Shown: one piece after another, positions 1-11,015 of the stretch
How the letters are laid out: every line of letters begins with the position of its first letter
Numbering within the stretch: the first letter of the stretch is position 1
Assembly: GCA_032164295.1 (NCBI GenBank)
Contig: JAJHTX010000005.1
Location: 2,666,001-2,730,000 of the forward strand
DNA length: 64,000 nt
Source: Inonotus obliquus
Lineage: Eukaryota > Basidiomycota > Agaricomycetes > Hymenochaetales > Hymenochaetaceae
Reading direction: 5' to 3'
The notes under the pieces: model-generated
The model's database searches: none
Told to the model about the DNA's origin: nothing
What the model saw: the letters and a program-made list of their open reading frames with translations, nothing else
Program-made: the position numbers and the translations under genes

Positions 1-1
1 A

Positions 2-1051
2 GCCGGTCCACATACTGCTCGGCGTGCTCCAGGTAGTCTTGGTGTCCGTTCAGATTCTGGATCTGCTATCGCATCTTCTGGAGTTGCTACAGGAGGTCGT
101 GGTCTAGCTCTGGCAAGTGCGGACGAGCTAACGAGTGCTATGCGGGCTTCAAGTTGGGGAGACGTCGCAGACGAGTTCAGCTATGGGTATGGATATGGTG
201 TGGATCGCCGGAGAGACTTGGAGCTCGACGCGGATGGGGTATCGGATTACGGATACGGTGGAGGGAGCGCCTATGGAGACTACATGTATGCCAATGGTGG
301 TGAATTTGCATACGGGACTGGTGATGTGGATAGCTATGCCAACGAGGACGACGAAGTACGACTTGTCGGTGCAGGAGGCATTTTATCTCATCCTGTTTCT
401 GACCCATCGTCGCCAAATAGTCTTTCGGGCATTTCGATAGGAGCTGGCGCTGGCGGAACTCCGCAGGATGGCTTTTCCCTACAGGGTGTAGCACACGAGG
501 TGGGCTCGGCTGGTCCGATCCCTGGGAGCGCCGGTTCACAAGGCGCGATTTCGGGTCCATTCGTTGCGACACACGTTCTTCAATCGCAGCTGCAAGATGC
601 TGGGAGGAGGCGCGGAACGAGCGTGGGAAGTAGGCATCAACATCACTACCCTTACGTTGTCTCTAGTCCGCTGGCCCAGAGTCCGATCAATAGCGAGCAG
701 GAAGATCAACTGGTAGATGAGTTCGAGCTCGATGACGGAGGGAACGTTCATCTAAGCAGAAATACCAGCGCTGAGGGAAGTGTGAATGTGAGCGTGGAGC
801 GTGGATCTCCGGACTCAGGGCAACGTATCGTTGGGCATGGTATGACGAGCTTGAAAGTCGACGAGGAGGTCCGGGATGACGAGGTGTTCGCTGATGAAGA
901 TTCATCCAGCAGCGAGGATTCCCATATTGAGGTCCGTAGGCGCCGGCCGTCCGAAATACTGGTACGCTCAGGCTCTCGGGTTCGAGCTGGACAACCTGAA
1001 TCATCTCCTTCTCGTGCCTCTGCCACTAGCGAAACCGTCGAGGCTTGCTAG
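2..1051 (+). CDS. 3' end of an unrecognised low-complexity protein
   Basis: The frame is open from the left edge of the window to a TAG stop at 1049-1051, giving about 349 residues of a protein whose start lies outside. The ATG at 140 lies inside this open frame, so it need not be the true start. The sequence is rich in Gly, Ser, Tyr and acidic residues. It has a short Tyr-Gly stretch near base 180, an acidic/Ser patch near base 890 and a Ser-rich tail. I see no enzymatic motif, membrane segment or known domain. The composition looks like the disordered C-terminal tail of a regulatory or scaffold protein. Codon use and the long open frame support it being coding; the function is not identifiable from this part. 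Confidence 0.6.
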   Translation, partial: AGPHTARRAPGSLGVRSDSGSAIASSGVATGGRGLALASADELTSAMRASSWGDVADEFSYGYGYGVDRRRDLELDADGVSDYGYGGGSAYGDYMYANGGEFAYGTGDVDSYANEDDEVRLVGAGGILSHPVSDPSSPNSLSGISIGAGAGGTPQDGFSLQGVAHEVGSAGPIPGSAGSQGAISGPFVATHVLQSQLQDAGRRRGTSVGSRHQHHYPYVVSSPLAQSPINSEQEDQLVDEFELDDGGNVHLSRNTSAEGSVNVSVERGSPDSGQRIVGHGMTSLKVDEEVRDDEVFADEDSSSSEDSHIEVRRRRPSEILVRSGSRVRAGQPESSPSRASATSETVEAC

Positions 1052-2136
1052 TATAATCCAGTGAGATGAGAAGTTCCGTTTCCGCAGTCTACCCTTTTCC
1101 TTCGCAATTAGATTCCGGTCGGGCATAATTATATGCCGCCAGTTTGGCCACACACATTTTGTTTCCTTTGATTTTTATTCCTGCCTACCCATTTCTACTC
1201 TAAACCCTGTCTTCATGAATCACTCATGATCGATCACATTAGACGCCCCACTTCACAGTCTCGGTGTTTATTTGAGACACCGCCATCAAGACCCCTTGAC
1301 ACTCCGTATCCATGCCATGCTCTACGATTCGGAGGGCAAAAATGAAGGGAGCTGACAAACGTTGTAAATTTCAAAGTCTCCACCAGTCTTTGCTTGGCTC
1401 GTGTGCATACGTACCTCCCCCCGTGCCATACACTCACAGCTTTGCTATTAGGCCCAGTTCGCTGGTTAGGTTTATATGCTTTCTCCCCACTCAGCTTCTA
1501 TCTCCTCTCCGTTCTGTTTCTTATCTCTCTGGTTCCTGATACGCAATGTATATATCATCCCCGCATGGTAGAACTTTTTTTCAGGATATTCCCAGTTTTT
1601 TCTTCCTTTCCGGATTCTTCTGTTTCTTTACATTCCCGCCCTTCGTCTTCTCTGCTCCCTTAAATTTCTACACGTCTTTCCGTTCATCTCCCTTCTTTCC
1701 TCCTCTTAAAGTTCCGTCTTTCCTTACCCATGACCTTATCGTCCCGTCCCTGCATGTATCACTGGTTTCTTTCACGCATCCTTTCTCTCGGCATAACGGA
1801 CAGTAGTACCTCTCAATGCAATAGAGTTTTTCCCCTTCGATTTGATTAAGGCAGAAGGGATAGTGTTGGTATCAATCTAAATCAGGTGAATGTATCACGA
1901 CGCGTACACAGAGCAAAACAACGCGTGACCTGAAAGGGTATTGATGTAGATCATTGAGTGATCGTCCATTGATACCATCAAATGTTATCGATTCTAAGGA
2001 TATCAAACATTTACACTCTTATGAAGTAAGTTGAACTGAGACATTTAAAGAGGGTTTCTTGTCTATCTATTCCTTGTAACCCCCCATAAGGCAGAAAATA
2101 ACGAAGAAATTCCGCACGTTGTTAATTATGCCCTTA
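1052..2136. other. Intergenic region between convergent genes
   Basis: This holds the 3' flanks of the partial plus-strand gene and of the minus-strand F-box gene. Bases 1470-1790 are strongly pyrimidine-rich on the plus strand and carry short overlapping open frames made of Ser, Phe, Leu and Pro, which is what a C/T-rich tract gives by chance. No RNA gene, transposon end or conserved coding signal was seen. Confidence 0.5.
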
Positions 2137-3555
2137 TTAGTCGCCTTCGGTTGTAATGAAGACTCGACCCCCAAACTGAAAGCATTTCTTCACAAGTTCG
2201 TAGTCCCGATTGGCGAGCGATACTTCTGGGTAGGCATTCGTTGTACCGGCGACGGCATGATTCAACGTCTTCATGAACCTGATGCGCGAGTCAATCATGG
2301 AGATAAGCGCGCACGTAATGATTTCCGTGGGTTGATACACCGGTACCCTTTGAAGACGAAGGGACCTCAATCGTGGGCATAGGATGGAATCATCCTTTGC
2401 GGGACTGATGTGCGGAGCACCTGCTCTGTACTGTATGTCTAGTGCTCGAAATAGACTTGCTGTTGCCGGGCAGCTGGCAATGTCAAGCTCGACGATGGTG
2501 GGTAATAGACGAAGTAATTCAATTGTGTCGCTATCCAGAACGTGTATACCGCGAAGTGCCAGACTGGTCAAGGGTGGATGAGAACGTTGGATCAAGCGTA
2601 TCATCGCCTGTCCCCCAAATTGCAAGTTTCCGTCATAGTAAAGCAATTTTCGTAGCTTGGGCAGGACCAAGCTGTCGATGACCATTTCGGATGCAAATCC
2701 GCAGCGGAGGGATAGATTTGTGAGGTGGTGCATTTCCGGCGTCGATGGGATATGGTACTTCTTCGATGGAAAGAATGGTTTCGTGCTGTATATCTTCATA
2801 GTTTGCAAGTTGGGCGCGAGCGTTAGCATCTTCAGACACATGCTTGCAGTCGTCGCGTCTGATAACCTGTCGGATGGAGTAAGTACACATTTTACTGGCC
2901 CGAATATCGGTGGCCCGGCGTCCTGGAGGTAGAAGCAACCTTCAACCTCCATGGATTCGATTCGAGAAGACTGACTAACGTCGATGCTTGCGAAATAGTC
3001 CTCTCCACAGTACGACTTAAGGAGTATTTTAAGAGACAGGGTCTTGAGAAGGGGCATGTTGACCATGTTCAAGCCCTGGAAGCCTGGAGAGAGACGTAGG
3101 CCACACCAGATGAATTCTACATCCTTCCATTGCTTCTGGTGCTCTAAAAGAGCTTCAATCATGTATTCAATAGCACTCCGCGCCTCTTCGTTCAAGGTTC
3201 CTGAAAAAAAGAACCGAAAGCGGAAGTTGATAGGATATGTGTTCATTCGCTCGAGGAATGCGAGGAATAATTCGAGGATGCTCTCGGGTTTTCGTATGAT
3301 TTCACTCCCCACGTAGAGGGAAAGGTACGACCACAGTTCACCGAATGAAATAGCCACCTCTCGCCAACGACGACTAACATGAGACAGACGACGAGGCAAC
3401 GCGATTGTTTCCCCGGGATCAATGGCTGAGTCTGGCTTGAATATTTCGCTAGGATACGTCCTGATGAATATTTCGCGGAGAATCTCGGTGGGTAAATCAT
3501 CCACACCCACGGATGAGCGATAGGGTCGTGATGACGGGCGTTTGACACGGATCAT
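2137..3555 (-). CDS. F-box-like domain protein
   Basis: This is a single-exon gene of 472 residues. The start is taken at the ATG at 3555 (MIRVKRPSSR), because the F-box begins about 20 residues later; an in-frame ATG at 3690 would add 45 residues without recognisable features. Residues about 19-75 read as an F-box-like domain: VDDLPTEILREIF, then a spacer and LSHVSRRWREVAI, followed by LWSYLSLYVG. The remainder is leucine-rich with scattered hydrophobic strands, like the irregular LRR tails of the large Agaricomycete F-box-like family. Family members usually act as substrate adaptors of SCF ubiquitin ligases through Skp1. The substrate cannot be inferred. The gene ends close to, and on the same strand as, galactokinase, with no sign of a shared role. 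Confidence 0.8.
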   Translation of the reverse strand: MIRVKRPSSRPYRSSVGVDDLPTEILREIFIRTYPSEIFKPDSAIDPGETIALPRRLSHVSRRWREVAISFGELWSYLSLYVGSEIIRKPESILELFLAFLERMNTYPINFRFRFFFSGTLNEEARSAIEYMIEALLEHQKQWKDVEFIWCGLRLSPGFQGLNMVNMPLLKTLSLKILLKSYCGEDYFASIDVSQSSRIESMEVEGCFYLQDAGPPIFGPVKCVLTPSDRLSDATTASMCLKMLTLAPNLQTMKIYSTKPFFPSKKYHIPSTPEMHHLTNLSLRCGFASEMVIDSLVLPKLRKLLYYDGNLQFGGQAMIRLIQRSHPPLTSLALRGIHVLDSDTIELLRLLPTIVELDIASCPATASLFRALDIQYRAGAPHISPAKDDSILCPRLRSLRLQRVPVYQPTEIITCALISMIDSRIRFMKTLNHAVAGTTNAYPEVSLANRDYELVKKCFQFGGRVFITTEGD

Positions 3556-3903
3556 AAGAGAAGATTTGGCGGAGGGAGCTGGGTGCGGGTTCGCAAGAAG
3601 ATGGGGGCTAAATGAAAAGACACGTCGCGGCTCAAAGAACAAAAAGCGTTTAAGTAAACAATGGGCGGGCAATAAAGCCACATAATGCATTAAGTAAACC
3701 AGTGTCGATTCCCTTTTGGAAACAAATGTCGGAAACTTCCGAATTCATGAAGTGTGATACTTAGTTTAACATTTGAGAGTCAGTTACGATCTATCCTGTC
3801 TCTGGTTCACGTTATTCGATTCGAAGAATTCTCTATACGTTTCATGATTTCTCACCTGTATCACCACTAATCTTGGAGTTTAAATACTGCGATTACAAGA
3901 TTG

Positions 3904-5981
3904 TTAGATGACTGAAGGAAACAGATGATTTCTAAACCACTTGCCACTAGCACCGCTACTCGGCTTCGTCGCAAAGACGATTTCTGAAAGCTCTTCACCT
4001 TTGAGCCCATGGTATGGAGGGTATGAAGTCCTGAGTTTCTCGACGAATTCAGGTACGCGGGCCTCTTCGACGAGTGAGACCGTGCATCCTCCCCATCCGG
4101 CACCTGGGAGCGAGTGTTATAGCTTTAATGGTTACGACCAAAAGAGACTTACCGGTAACTCGGCTCCCGTATGCCCCCGCTTCCTTTGCCAAATGACATA
4201 GAAGGTCAACTTCTGGACATGATGACTCGCACAACTCCGAGCAACTCTTCTGCGATTCATCCATAAGGCGCCCGAGCTCGCGCAGAGTCTCTTTGGAGTC
4301 AGATGCTTCTTGAGAAGATGCAAGAGTTTCTCGGAGACAGACTTCGCGGAACTGCAGAACGCGCAGCGACTCGGAGAAGACGTGTTTTGCACGTTTGTAG
4401 AGCTGGAAGTGTGTTGCTTCAACTATGCCGAAGTAGTTAAGAATGATGCGTGAGGCTGTTCACCTATGGATGCACAAGTAGGGGAAACGTACCATTCGCC
4501 CAGGATAGGTAGACTTGCCCGAAGTCTTCAGCACTCATGCCGGACAGCTTGATCATCTCATCCAACAAAACGCCGACTTGTGTTCCATCGCTTCCATCAC
4601 TCTTCACAAGTTTCAAAACATCCAAATGATCCGCAATCTTCTCCAATCCTTTCTTCAGCTCCTCCGAATCAATAACCTTCCCTTCAGGCACACCTAACCA
4701 TCTATCCAGGAACTCCTTTAGAGTCAACTTCTCCTTCGCGCCAATTTCCACGCTAAGCTGGTGTGCAAGGACTCGAGCTGCGACGAGGCTCTCAAATGCG
4801 CGAAGGTTGTAACGCGTGCGAGAGTGGACAACCTTATCAGAGACAACGAGTGAGTTGGCGCAGACGAAGACAGTACGCGGGAAAGTAACGGGCAGAGGGA
4901 TGGGCTCGGCGAAGAGGTGGGGGTGGAAGGTTATGTAGAGTGCGGCTTCGGCACCAGAGATCACTGACGCTGATTGATCCATCCTAGTTTTCAATCAATG
5001 GTTAATTCCATGTGTCCACCATTCCGACAGCTTCCACTCACCCTCCACTATTCACACCTTACAACGATGTCAGAGTGGCAATGAAGGCGAACACTGGCAT
5101 TCGTTTATGTTGCTTACCTACCCTCGTTTCGTTCTTGATAGCCATTTCTACAACATCGCCTTTTGACAGGCCTTCAAGCTTATCGTTAATAGAAAGGAAA
5201 CTGAGAGTGGAAGCGACTACCATTGCGGCACTCGACGATAAACCCGAGCCCGCTGGAACAGAACCAATGACTAAGAGATCGACGGGATGAGGAACTTCTT
5301 CATTATCTTTGAAGAATTTTTCTAGGACGCCCTGATCAAATAACCCTCAGCCCGCTAAGACAAGAGAGAGAAGGATGATCAGACGCACATAATATCCAGC
5401 TTTGACGTAACTCTCCCATCTCAACTGCGTCTTGTCGATGTCCAAGGACCACTGTCCTCTGGTATCTTTCACGGGCGCGAAGGTCTGTCTGGTATACTTG
5501 CTATCCATATTCTGCGCGGTGACACGACCAACATCGTCAATGTCCCGAGGCCCTATTGCCATAAGGATATCACGTTCCACCGCAGCTGGAAGGACTCCGA
5601 AGAGGCAGTAATCGATATGATCACCTTGCATGGCGACGTTAGATTATTAATCAGATATTAACAAAATCAGGTCCGAGTACCTATCAGACTACAAATTACA
5701 TTAGACAGGAGGAAACGATGATGATAAGACATTAAAGACACTCACTTGACGCGACCAGGTGCTCTGACAATATACGTTGGTCTCTTTCCAAAGTGACTCT
5801 CAAACGCTTCAGCAAGCTCGTTATAGCGGGCTCTTCACAAAAATAATCAGCATACATATATAGATCCTTACTAGTGCTATTGAACATAACAAATTACGTA
5901 CCCTTGTTGCAACAAAACACTTGGATCAGGGAATACCTGATCGAGGGAAGTATAGATAGGCACTGGGGCTTGAGCCGCCAT
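3904..5981 (-). CDS. GAL1: Galactokinase (GHMP kinase), nine exons including two micro-exons
   Basis: It phosphorylates alpha-D-galactose with ATP to galactose-1-phosphate, the first committed Leloir step, in the cytosol. Exons on the minus strand are 5902-5981, 5746-5832, 5681-5688, 5389-5624, 5118-5331, 5042-5057, 4493-4983, 4153-4422 and 3904-4103. They sum to 1602 nt, or 533 residues, with every phase consistent. The 8-nt exon 3 restores the galactokinase signature (GRVNLIGDHIDY). The 16-nt exon 6 restores VGVNSGGMDQ. Exon 5 carries the GHMP loop [10 protein letters not shown], and exons 8-9 join to VTGAGWGG. The start is the first ATG before the conserved N-terminus ([20 protein letters not shown]). 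All three GHMP motifs are intact, so it should be active. It is divergent from the mutarotase gene at 6566. It could have a secondary Gal3-like sensor role, but the intact motifs favour the enzyme. Confidence 0.95.
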
Positions 5982-6565
5982 CGTAAACAGAGTTCAACTC
6001 GTAGCTGAGCCTCCTATCCCAATCCCAACACACACTCTCCAGGTTCGGTGGTAAATTGACGGTAAAACCGCGCCGGTAGTATAATTGTGAACGGATGAGT
6101 TCACGTGGTTCGTGCCTCATCTTCTTCAATACCATTTGCAGCGCGGTAGGTAAACATTCAAAAAGAGGGAGTCGAGTGTTAACATCGTTATATCTAACTA
6201 CATGTTCTATGGTTGGTTGAGGTGTCCAGCTCGCTGCTGCTCACGCAAAATGTCGGTGATGAACATTGTGCCGTGTCTTGCCCGATTTGGTGGCGCAGAT
6301 CTTCAAGAGCTCACGTGTTGCAAACTATGCTGTCACATCCTCTCATCAATATTACCATTCGCTTTGACAAAAACGCAATGAAACTGAGATACGCATCGTA
6401 TGGACCCGGACAGTCAGGTGCCCGGACCGATGCCTATCGGGTTAAAGTCGGGGTCATCTGAAGTCCAGTCACGGACAGCCGAGGTTATTTATCCTGTCCT
6501 TGTCGATTTCAGGTCCTGAGCCTTCATCCTTACTCATCCCCATCATCCATACCTGCGTCTGAAGG
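5982..6565. promoter_or_regulatory. Shared bidirectional promoter of galactokinase and mutarotase
   Basis: This 584-bp gap lies between the two divergent start codons and must hold both promoters. Visible candidate Zn2Cys6-type sites are a direct repeat of CCCGGAC at 6405-6411 and 6421-6427, 16 bp apart, and CGG-N4-CCG at 6472-6481. A perfect Gal4 site (CGG-N11-CCG) is not present; the closest is CGG-N12-CCG at 6407-6424. That these elements act in galactose control is inference. Confidence 0.45.
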
Positions 6566-8533
6566 ATGACTTCCCCTGGCTTCACTCCTCTCGTGCTTGC
6601 CCTGCCGTCGTTAACGCCATCTCTGGCGATTGAGGTGATTCAACCGCGAACCATGATCTGTGCCGAATTGAAAGAATCTTCTGCTGATCACTTCTGATCA
6701 TATGCAGGTCCTGCCTCATGGCGTTACAGTGCACAAAATCTACGTGCAAGCAGATGGAAAGGTCCCGCCATATAATACTTCTATAGAAGTTCAGTGTGCA
6801 AATGATACTATACAACATTCTGCCTTCAATAGACACACGACATCCTTATCGGCCCGGAAAAGCCTGAAGATTTCTTGAGCCAATTCCACAAATACCATAA
6901 TACCATCATCGGCCGTTATACGAACCGTGTACCCGTGGGTGAATACGAGCTTGAACGCAATGGAATCAAGTCAAAATTTGTCGCTCTAGGAAATCGTTGG
7001 TCTTTGCCTTAGAATGCTCAGCCCATATACTGATAGGTGTCTGCTTGGGAATGCCCAGAAAAGGACCCGAAAGTATCCCTACACGGAGGACCGAAGGGAT
7101 TCGACGATGTTGACTGGGAAGTTGTGCACCCTTCGCAAGCAACACTCTTCAGTGACGAAGAAAAAGTCTCTATCGGCTCCATTCCCGCCAGTGCCGTCTT
7201 CAGGTATACGTCCCCAGATGGTGACCAGGGTTTCCCAGGAACCCTTCTCGTCGAAGTTCTGGTCGGACTCGTCAGTCCAAGCCAGGCCGCAACTGATAAT
7301 ACCAAGGGGGAGCATCCCCTCGGAAGTATCCTTTTTATTTATAGAGCGAAGTTACTCGAAGGTGGGAAGGTCACACCCGTGAACCTCACCCAGGTGGGAT
7401 ATAATGATGATCCTGTTTGTACCGCGGATATTGACTGAATATTAGCACTGGGGATTCAACCTTGAATCAAGCCTAAAGGGTGACGAAACAACCCTCTTCG
7501 TCAAAAATCACAAGCTCGATATCAAGGTTGGTCTGAATTCCAGATCGAGTTCAGGGTTACGACTTAACGTAATACGCTTATTGCGCAATTTGTGAAGTCC
7601 GATCACCATGTTGAGTTGGACGCAAGTGCTCTCTCTACGGGCAAGCTCGCTTCTGTCCAGGGAACCGCGCGTGATCACAAGTCTAAGTTGATTGGGGATC
7701 AGTGGCCTGAAGGTGGTTATGGTCAGTCCTATCCCTCCATAAGTACCTTGTTTCTATCTCTCTTCGTATCAAATGAAGACGGAACCTTACCCATTTCGTA
7801 CCTGACTTTGTTCTTAAATAGACGAGTTCTATGTTTTCAACAAGTCTTCTCCTTCGCCTGTCCCGACGCGCGTCCCGCTGAGCGAATTGCCGAAGACGGA
7901 TTTAGTGCAAGATATCATCAACCCCAGGCAGCCAGATTCATCCCCAGTCGTGGAGCTTTCATCGGAGAAGTCCAGACTCAAGCTGTCGTTTTTCACCAAC
8001 CGTACGTTCTCTATTTCACTTTGTCACACGAGTCATTTCCGGCCTCGCATATTTCAAGCGGACTGACATTATGGCTTACGCATCTGTAAATTGACTTATA
8101 GAATCCGGTGTCCAGTTCTACTCGGGGAACTTCATCGATCCAAATAGTTCGCGGAAGAAGATACACGGGGGAAGTGGAGAAGTGGGAAAGGGAGATGGGT
8201 ATAGTGCGGGTGGTAAGCTTCTTTCATCCCTTCGATAATATCGCTCTAGTCAACTTCGCTGATTTGTCGTCTCTAACGAAGCCGCTGCATTTCTTGAGTT
8301 CCACGAGGTGGGCACCTTTTGATTCCTACGTCACTGGCCTACTCGATCAATATTATTTCATATCATGCAATCATTCTCATTGATATTTGATCGTTATTTT
8401 TATGTAGCCCCTCGCAGCATGGCTGAACTTGGAGACGAGCCCCTCGGGTAACGATACGCTTCTCGCTTCAGGAGAGCTGTACAACAATTTCGTCAAGCTG
8501 GACGTGACTTATAAGAATGCCGGCGCTCTGTGA
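6566..8533 (+). CDS. Aldose 1-epimerase (galactose mutarotase), ten exons
   Basis: It interconverts the alpha and beta anomers of galactose or glucose, feeding alpha-D-galactose to galactokinase. Exons are 6566-6634, 6708-6761, 6833-6995, 7059-7393, 7446-7526, 7598-7721, 7822-8001, 8102-8212, 8282-8307 and 8408-8533. They sum to 1269 nt, or 422 residues, with all phases closing. Family motifs are visible: HDILIGPEKPEDF, NTIIGRYTNRV, SLHGGPKGFDDVDWEV, then VNLTQHWGFNLES, whose His sits where mutarotases place the catalytic His. GVQFYSGNFID and LEFHEPLAAWL follow near the end. The start is the first ATG giving the usual leading strand before the HGVTVHKIYV segment. At about 420 residues it is longer than bacterial GalM (about 340), with an expanded middle part. 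There is no signal peptide, so it is likely cytosolic. Confidence 0.92.
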
Positions 8534-9900
8534 AGATAGGACGGGCCGGTGGTGTTCGGGATTCTAGAGTGTTATCTAGTCGAGTTAGATTGATGTATGT
8601 ACATAGTGCATGATATGTTTTGATGTGTTTTTACGCGGAATGAAGCTATTCCAAGCCACCCGTGTCGCTGATGAAGTATGATCTCTCGAGTTCAAGCAAA
8701 CGCTCTAGCAATATTCAAACTGTGTTGAAACGAAGCGAAGAGTTGTCTAGATATTCTCATTTGAAGTCGGCAGGTTAAGTTTAAATATAACAACGTCGGC
8801 GCGCTCAGGAGCCACAGACTCGGACAATGTCTCCGTGGAGAAAACGGTATTGTATTGTTGGCAAGCATTGGTTACTAATAACATCGACATCATATCGCGG
8901 TCGCTCGCCTTGGACAGGTTCACTGCTAGCATCACCATGAAACCTACCGTCCTGTATCAGTTATCATGCAGAAAACCCGAGTTTTCCGTCCACAGAGAAG
9001 AATGAAAGGAAGTCAAGGTCTAGAGCCAAGAATGGACAACCTTACCCCCAATGCAAAACGAACTAGGGACCAGGTCAAATGCGCGAACCTGTTCACAATG
9101 GCATGTGGTCAATCAAAGCCACCATCGAGTGTGTTGAATAGGAAGATCTAGAAAGATTTCGTCAAAGTGGATGAAGGTACACCAGAATCATGTGTGATGT
9201 TTGACGCTTAAGTTAAATGGATCCAGATACATGAGGATGTATGAATTGTTTGCGTTTACATCGACCCGAATGGTGCAATTTTTTGAAGATGCTAACGATG
9301 GGAAGGGCTGACCTTCGACGTTCCCAGATAAAGCTGCGTGAAGTTTCACTAGCTCCAGAATGAGCGCGAAGCGTCTGGGTTATCCGATGCTCGGAATACA
9401 ATTGATTGATGAATAATCCAGGATAGCTGCTCGCGATCCGTCGCGTCCTGAGGCTCGTCAAGCGAAGATCTCGGCAGACGGAGATAACTCGAAGTTAGCA
9501 CAACATCGTTGCGAAGTCAAGTTTTCATAATCACTCGTGTGGATTCTTATCGCCGCACTGTTGTGTGAAGTTAAGGTTCCCTCGAAACATGCACTTGCCG
9601 ACGTGCCGACGCCGACGCCGACGAGTTAGGATCTTGAGAAGAAGGTAAGAAGATAGGCTCCATCACAGAGCAATTCAACCACCACTTATAGTATCCCCGG
9701 GCGGCACTACTCAATGCCTGTATCGCGCGCTTTCCCACGAGGTCGTCGGGCCAGTCAGGATCCTGAGCGATGTGGCTTTGCACGACGTCGTCTTGCTATA
9801 GGGCTCGACGGCAAGAATTTACGGCATGCTGTGTTCCTTGGCTCGGAAGAAAGGAACTTTTACCTTGCTAGTGGTTCCCCACACTTTACCGCGTAATAGT
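8534..9900. other. Intergenic stretch, no intact gene
   Basis: This lies downstream of the mutarotase. Open frames are short and interrupted. One minus-strand peptide near 9650-9780 (DPDWPDDLVGKRAIQALS, then ARGYYKWWL) faintly resembles the end of fungal NACHT-type P-loop domains, but it is too short to call. A CCGACG trinucleotide-type micro-repeat sits at 9597-9625. Confidence 0.4.
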
Positions 9901-10440
9901 CGGGATAATCATAGCGTCGGGCGAAGTGCTCAGGCTGTTCATACAGAACCTTCGTGGAGCATCACGGTATTGGACTGATGTATCTTATATCCGTCCCGTA
10001 TCGTGAAACTCGGAAGTGTTTGAGGACCTTCTTTAGGACTCCTTCGACGTATACTTAGTGGGAGTTTGGGGAGACCATCAGAGGATAGAGGATCTGTCGG
10101 CGACGATCGTACTCCGAAAGTTGTACTCGCGCGCACTTTACGCTTAGAGAAGAAGGATAGGTTTAGGACTTGTATCCGCATCCCTCGCCTTGCGAGCCGA
10201 TGTGTTCGGAGGCAAGCTACATGGAAAGAGACGCATGTTCCCTCATATGCCTGGCAGACACACAGACTTACCCGGATCGAGACTGTCTGGCCTAATCTGC
10301 TTGTCTTCTGTCAGCAGCTTCAAGCGAGCTTCGCAAGACGCGACCGATATGATGTCTGCATGGATGATAATTGAAACAGTAGGTTTGCTAGGTAACCGCA
10401 GTGATATGATCTGTAGCAAAGCACCTTGAAACATGTTGGC
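9901..10440 (-). pseudogene. Possible cytochrome P450 relic
   Basis: In minus-strand frames between about 10010 and 9890, peptides DGYKIHQSNTVMLHEGSV and, after a frameshift, YEQPEHFARRYDYPDYYA occur in the order expected for the P450 segment before the heme loop (pattern GY.IP.G..V..N...MLHDE.VYPEP..F.PERF). The heme-binding cysteine motif, the I-helix and the K-helix ExxR are not found, and no splice-consistent full gene can be built. It is therefore called a decayed fragment. The similarity rests on one region only and could be chance. Confidence 0.3.
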
Positions 10441-11015
10441 GGAAAGCTAGCAACTTCATGGCCATTCAGAAATAGTACCTGACGGTTGTGCGATGGGTCG
10501 GTCGGAAGATGAAGGAACCATGGAATGGGCTTCGCACGCGCTGCGCCTTCTGCATGTTGGGGAATGTTGCGATCTCACGAACCGCCGTGTGGCTGTACAA
10601 CTAGCTTCCTAGAATGAAAAAAGATCAGTTACTTCCTTCTTTTCTGGTAAATCTAGCGAAGTCCATGTATGTTGCCTCGCAATTTGTTTGTCTTGTGCGG
10701 AGCGTCCTCAAGAGAAATTGACGACAAAGCAGCGGTGAATAATGGAGAGATTTGATAGGTGGCCGCACTGACTAATAACGGAAGGCCAGAAGGTCCGAAA
10801 ACACAAACTCCGCAATTAGTCATACTACGTAATAATCTCATGACATAAGAAGCTACTACCCGATAGAAGTGAGCTGCGCATTCGCTGAATACTCTTAACA
10901 GCGACCTTCTCCATCCCGGTCTCCTTCTAATCCCTCTCACCCTTTATCATTACCACCACCCCAAGAGTCATCTTCCTCTGTAGAGTCTGTCCTCTACCTC
11001 TAACATAAACGCGAC
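10441..11015. promoter_or_regulatory. Upstream region of the Zn2Cys6 factor
   Basis: No coding sequence was recognised. The last 100 bases before the ATG at 11016 are pyrimidine-rich (CTCCTTCTAATCCCTCTCAC around 10920), as in many basidiomycete core promoters. No TATA box is evident in the expected position. Confidence 0.35.

Noticed and set aside
5347..5390. Extension of the galactokinase exon as [13 protein letters not shown]
   Set aside because: This is read-through into an intron (donor at 5388). Splicing to 5331 restores the conserved GVLEKF segment.
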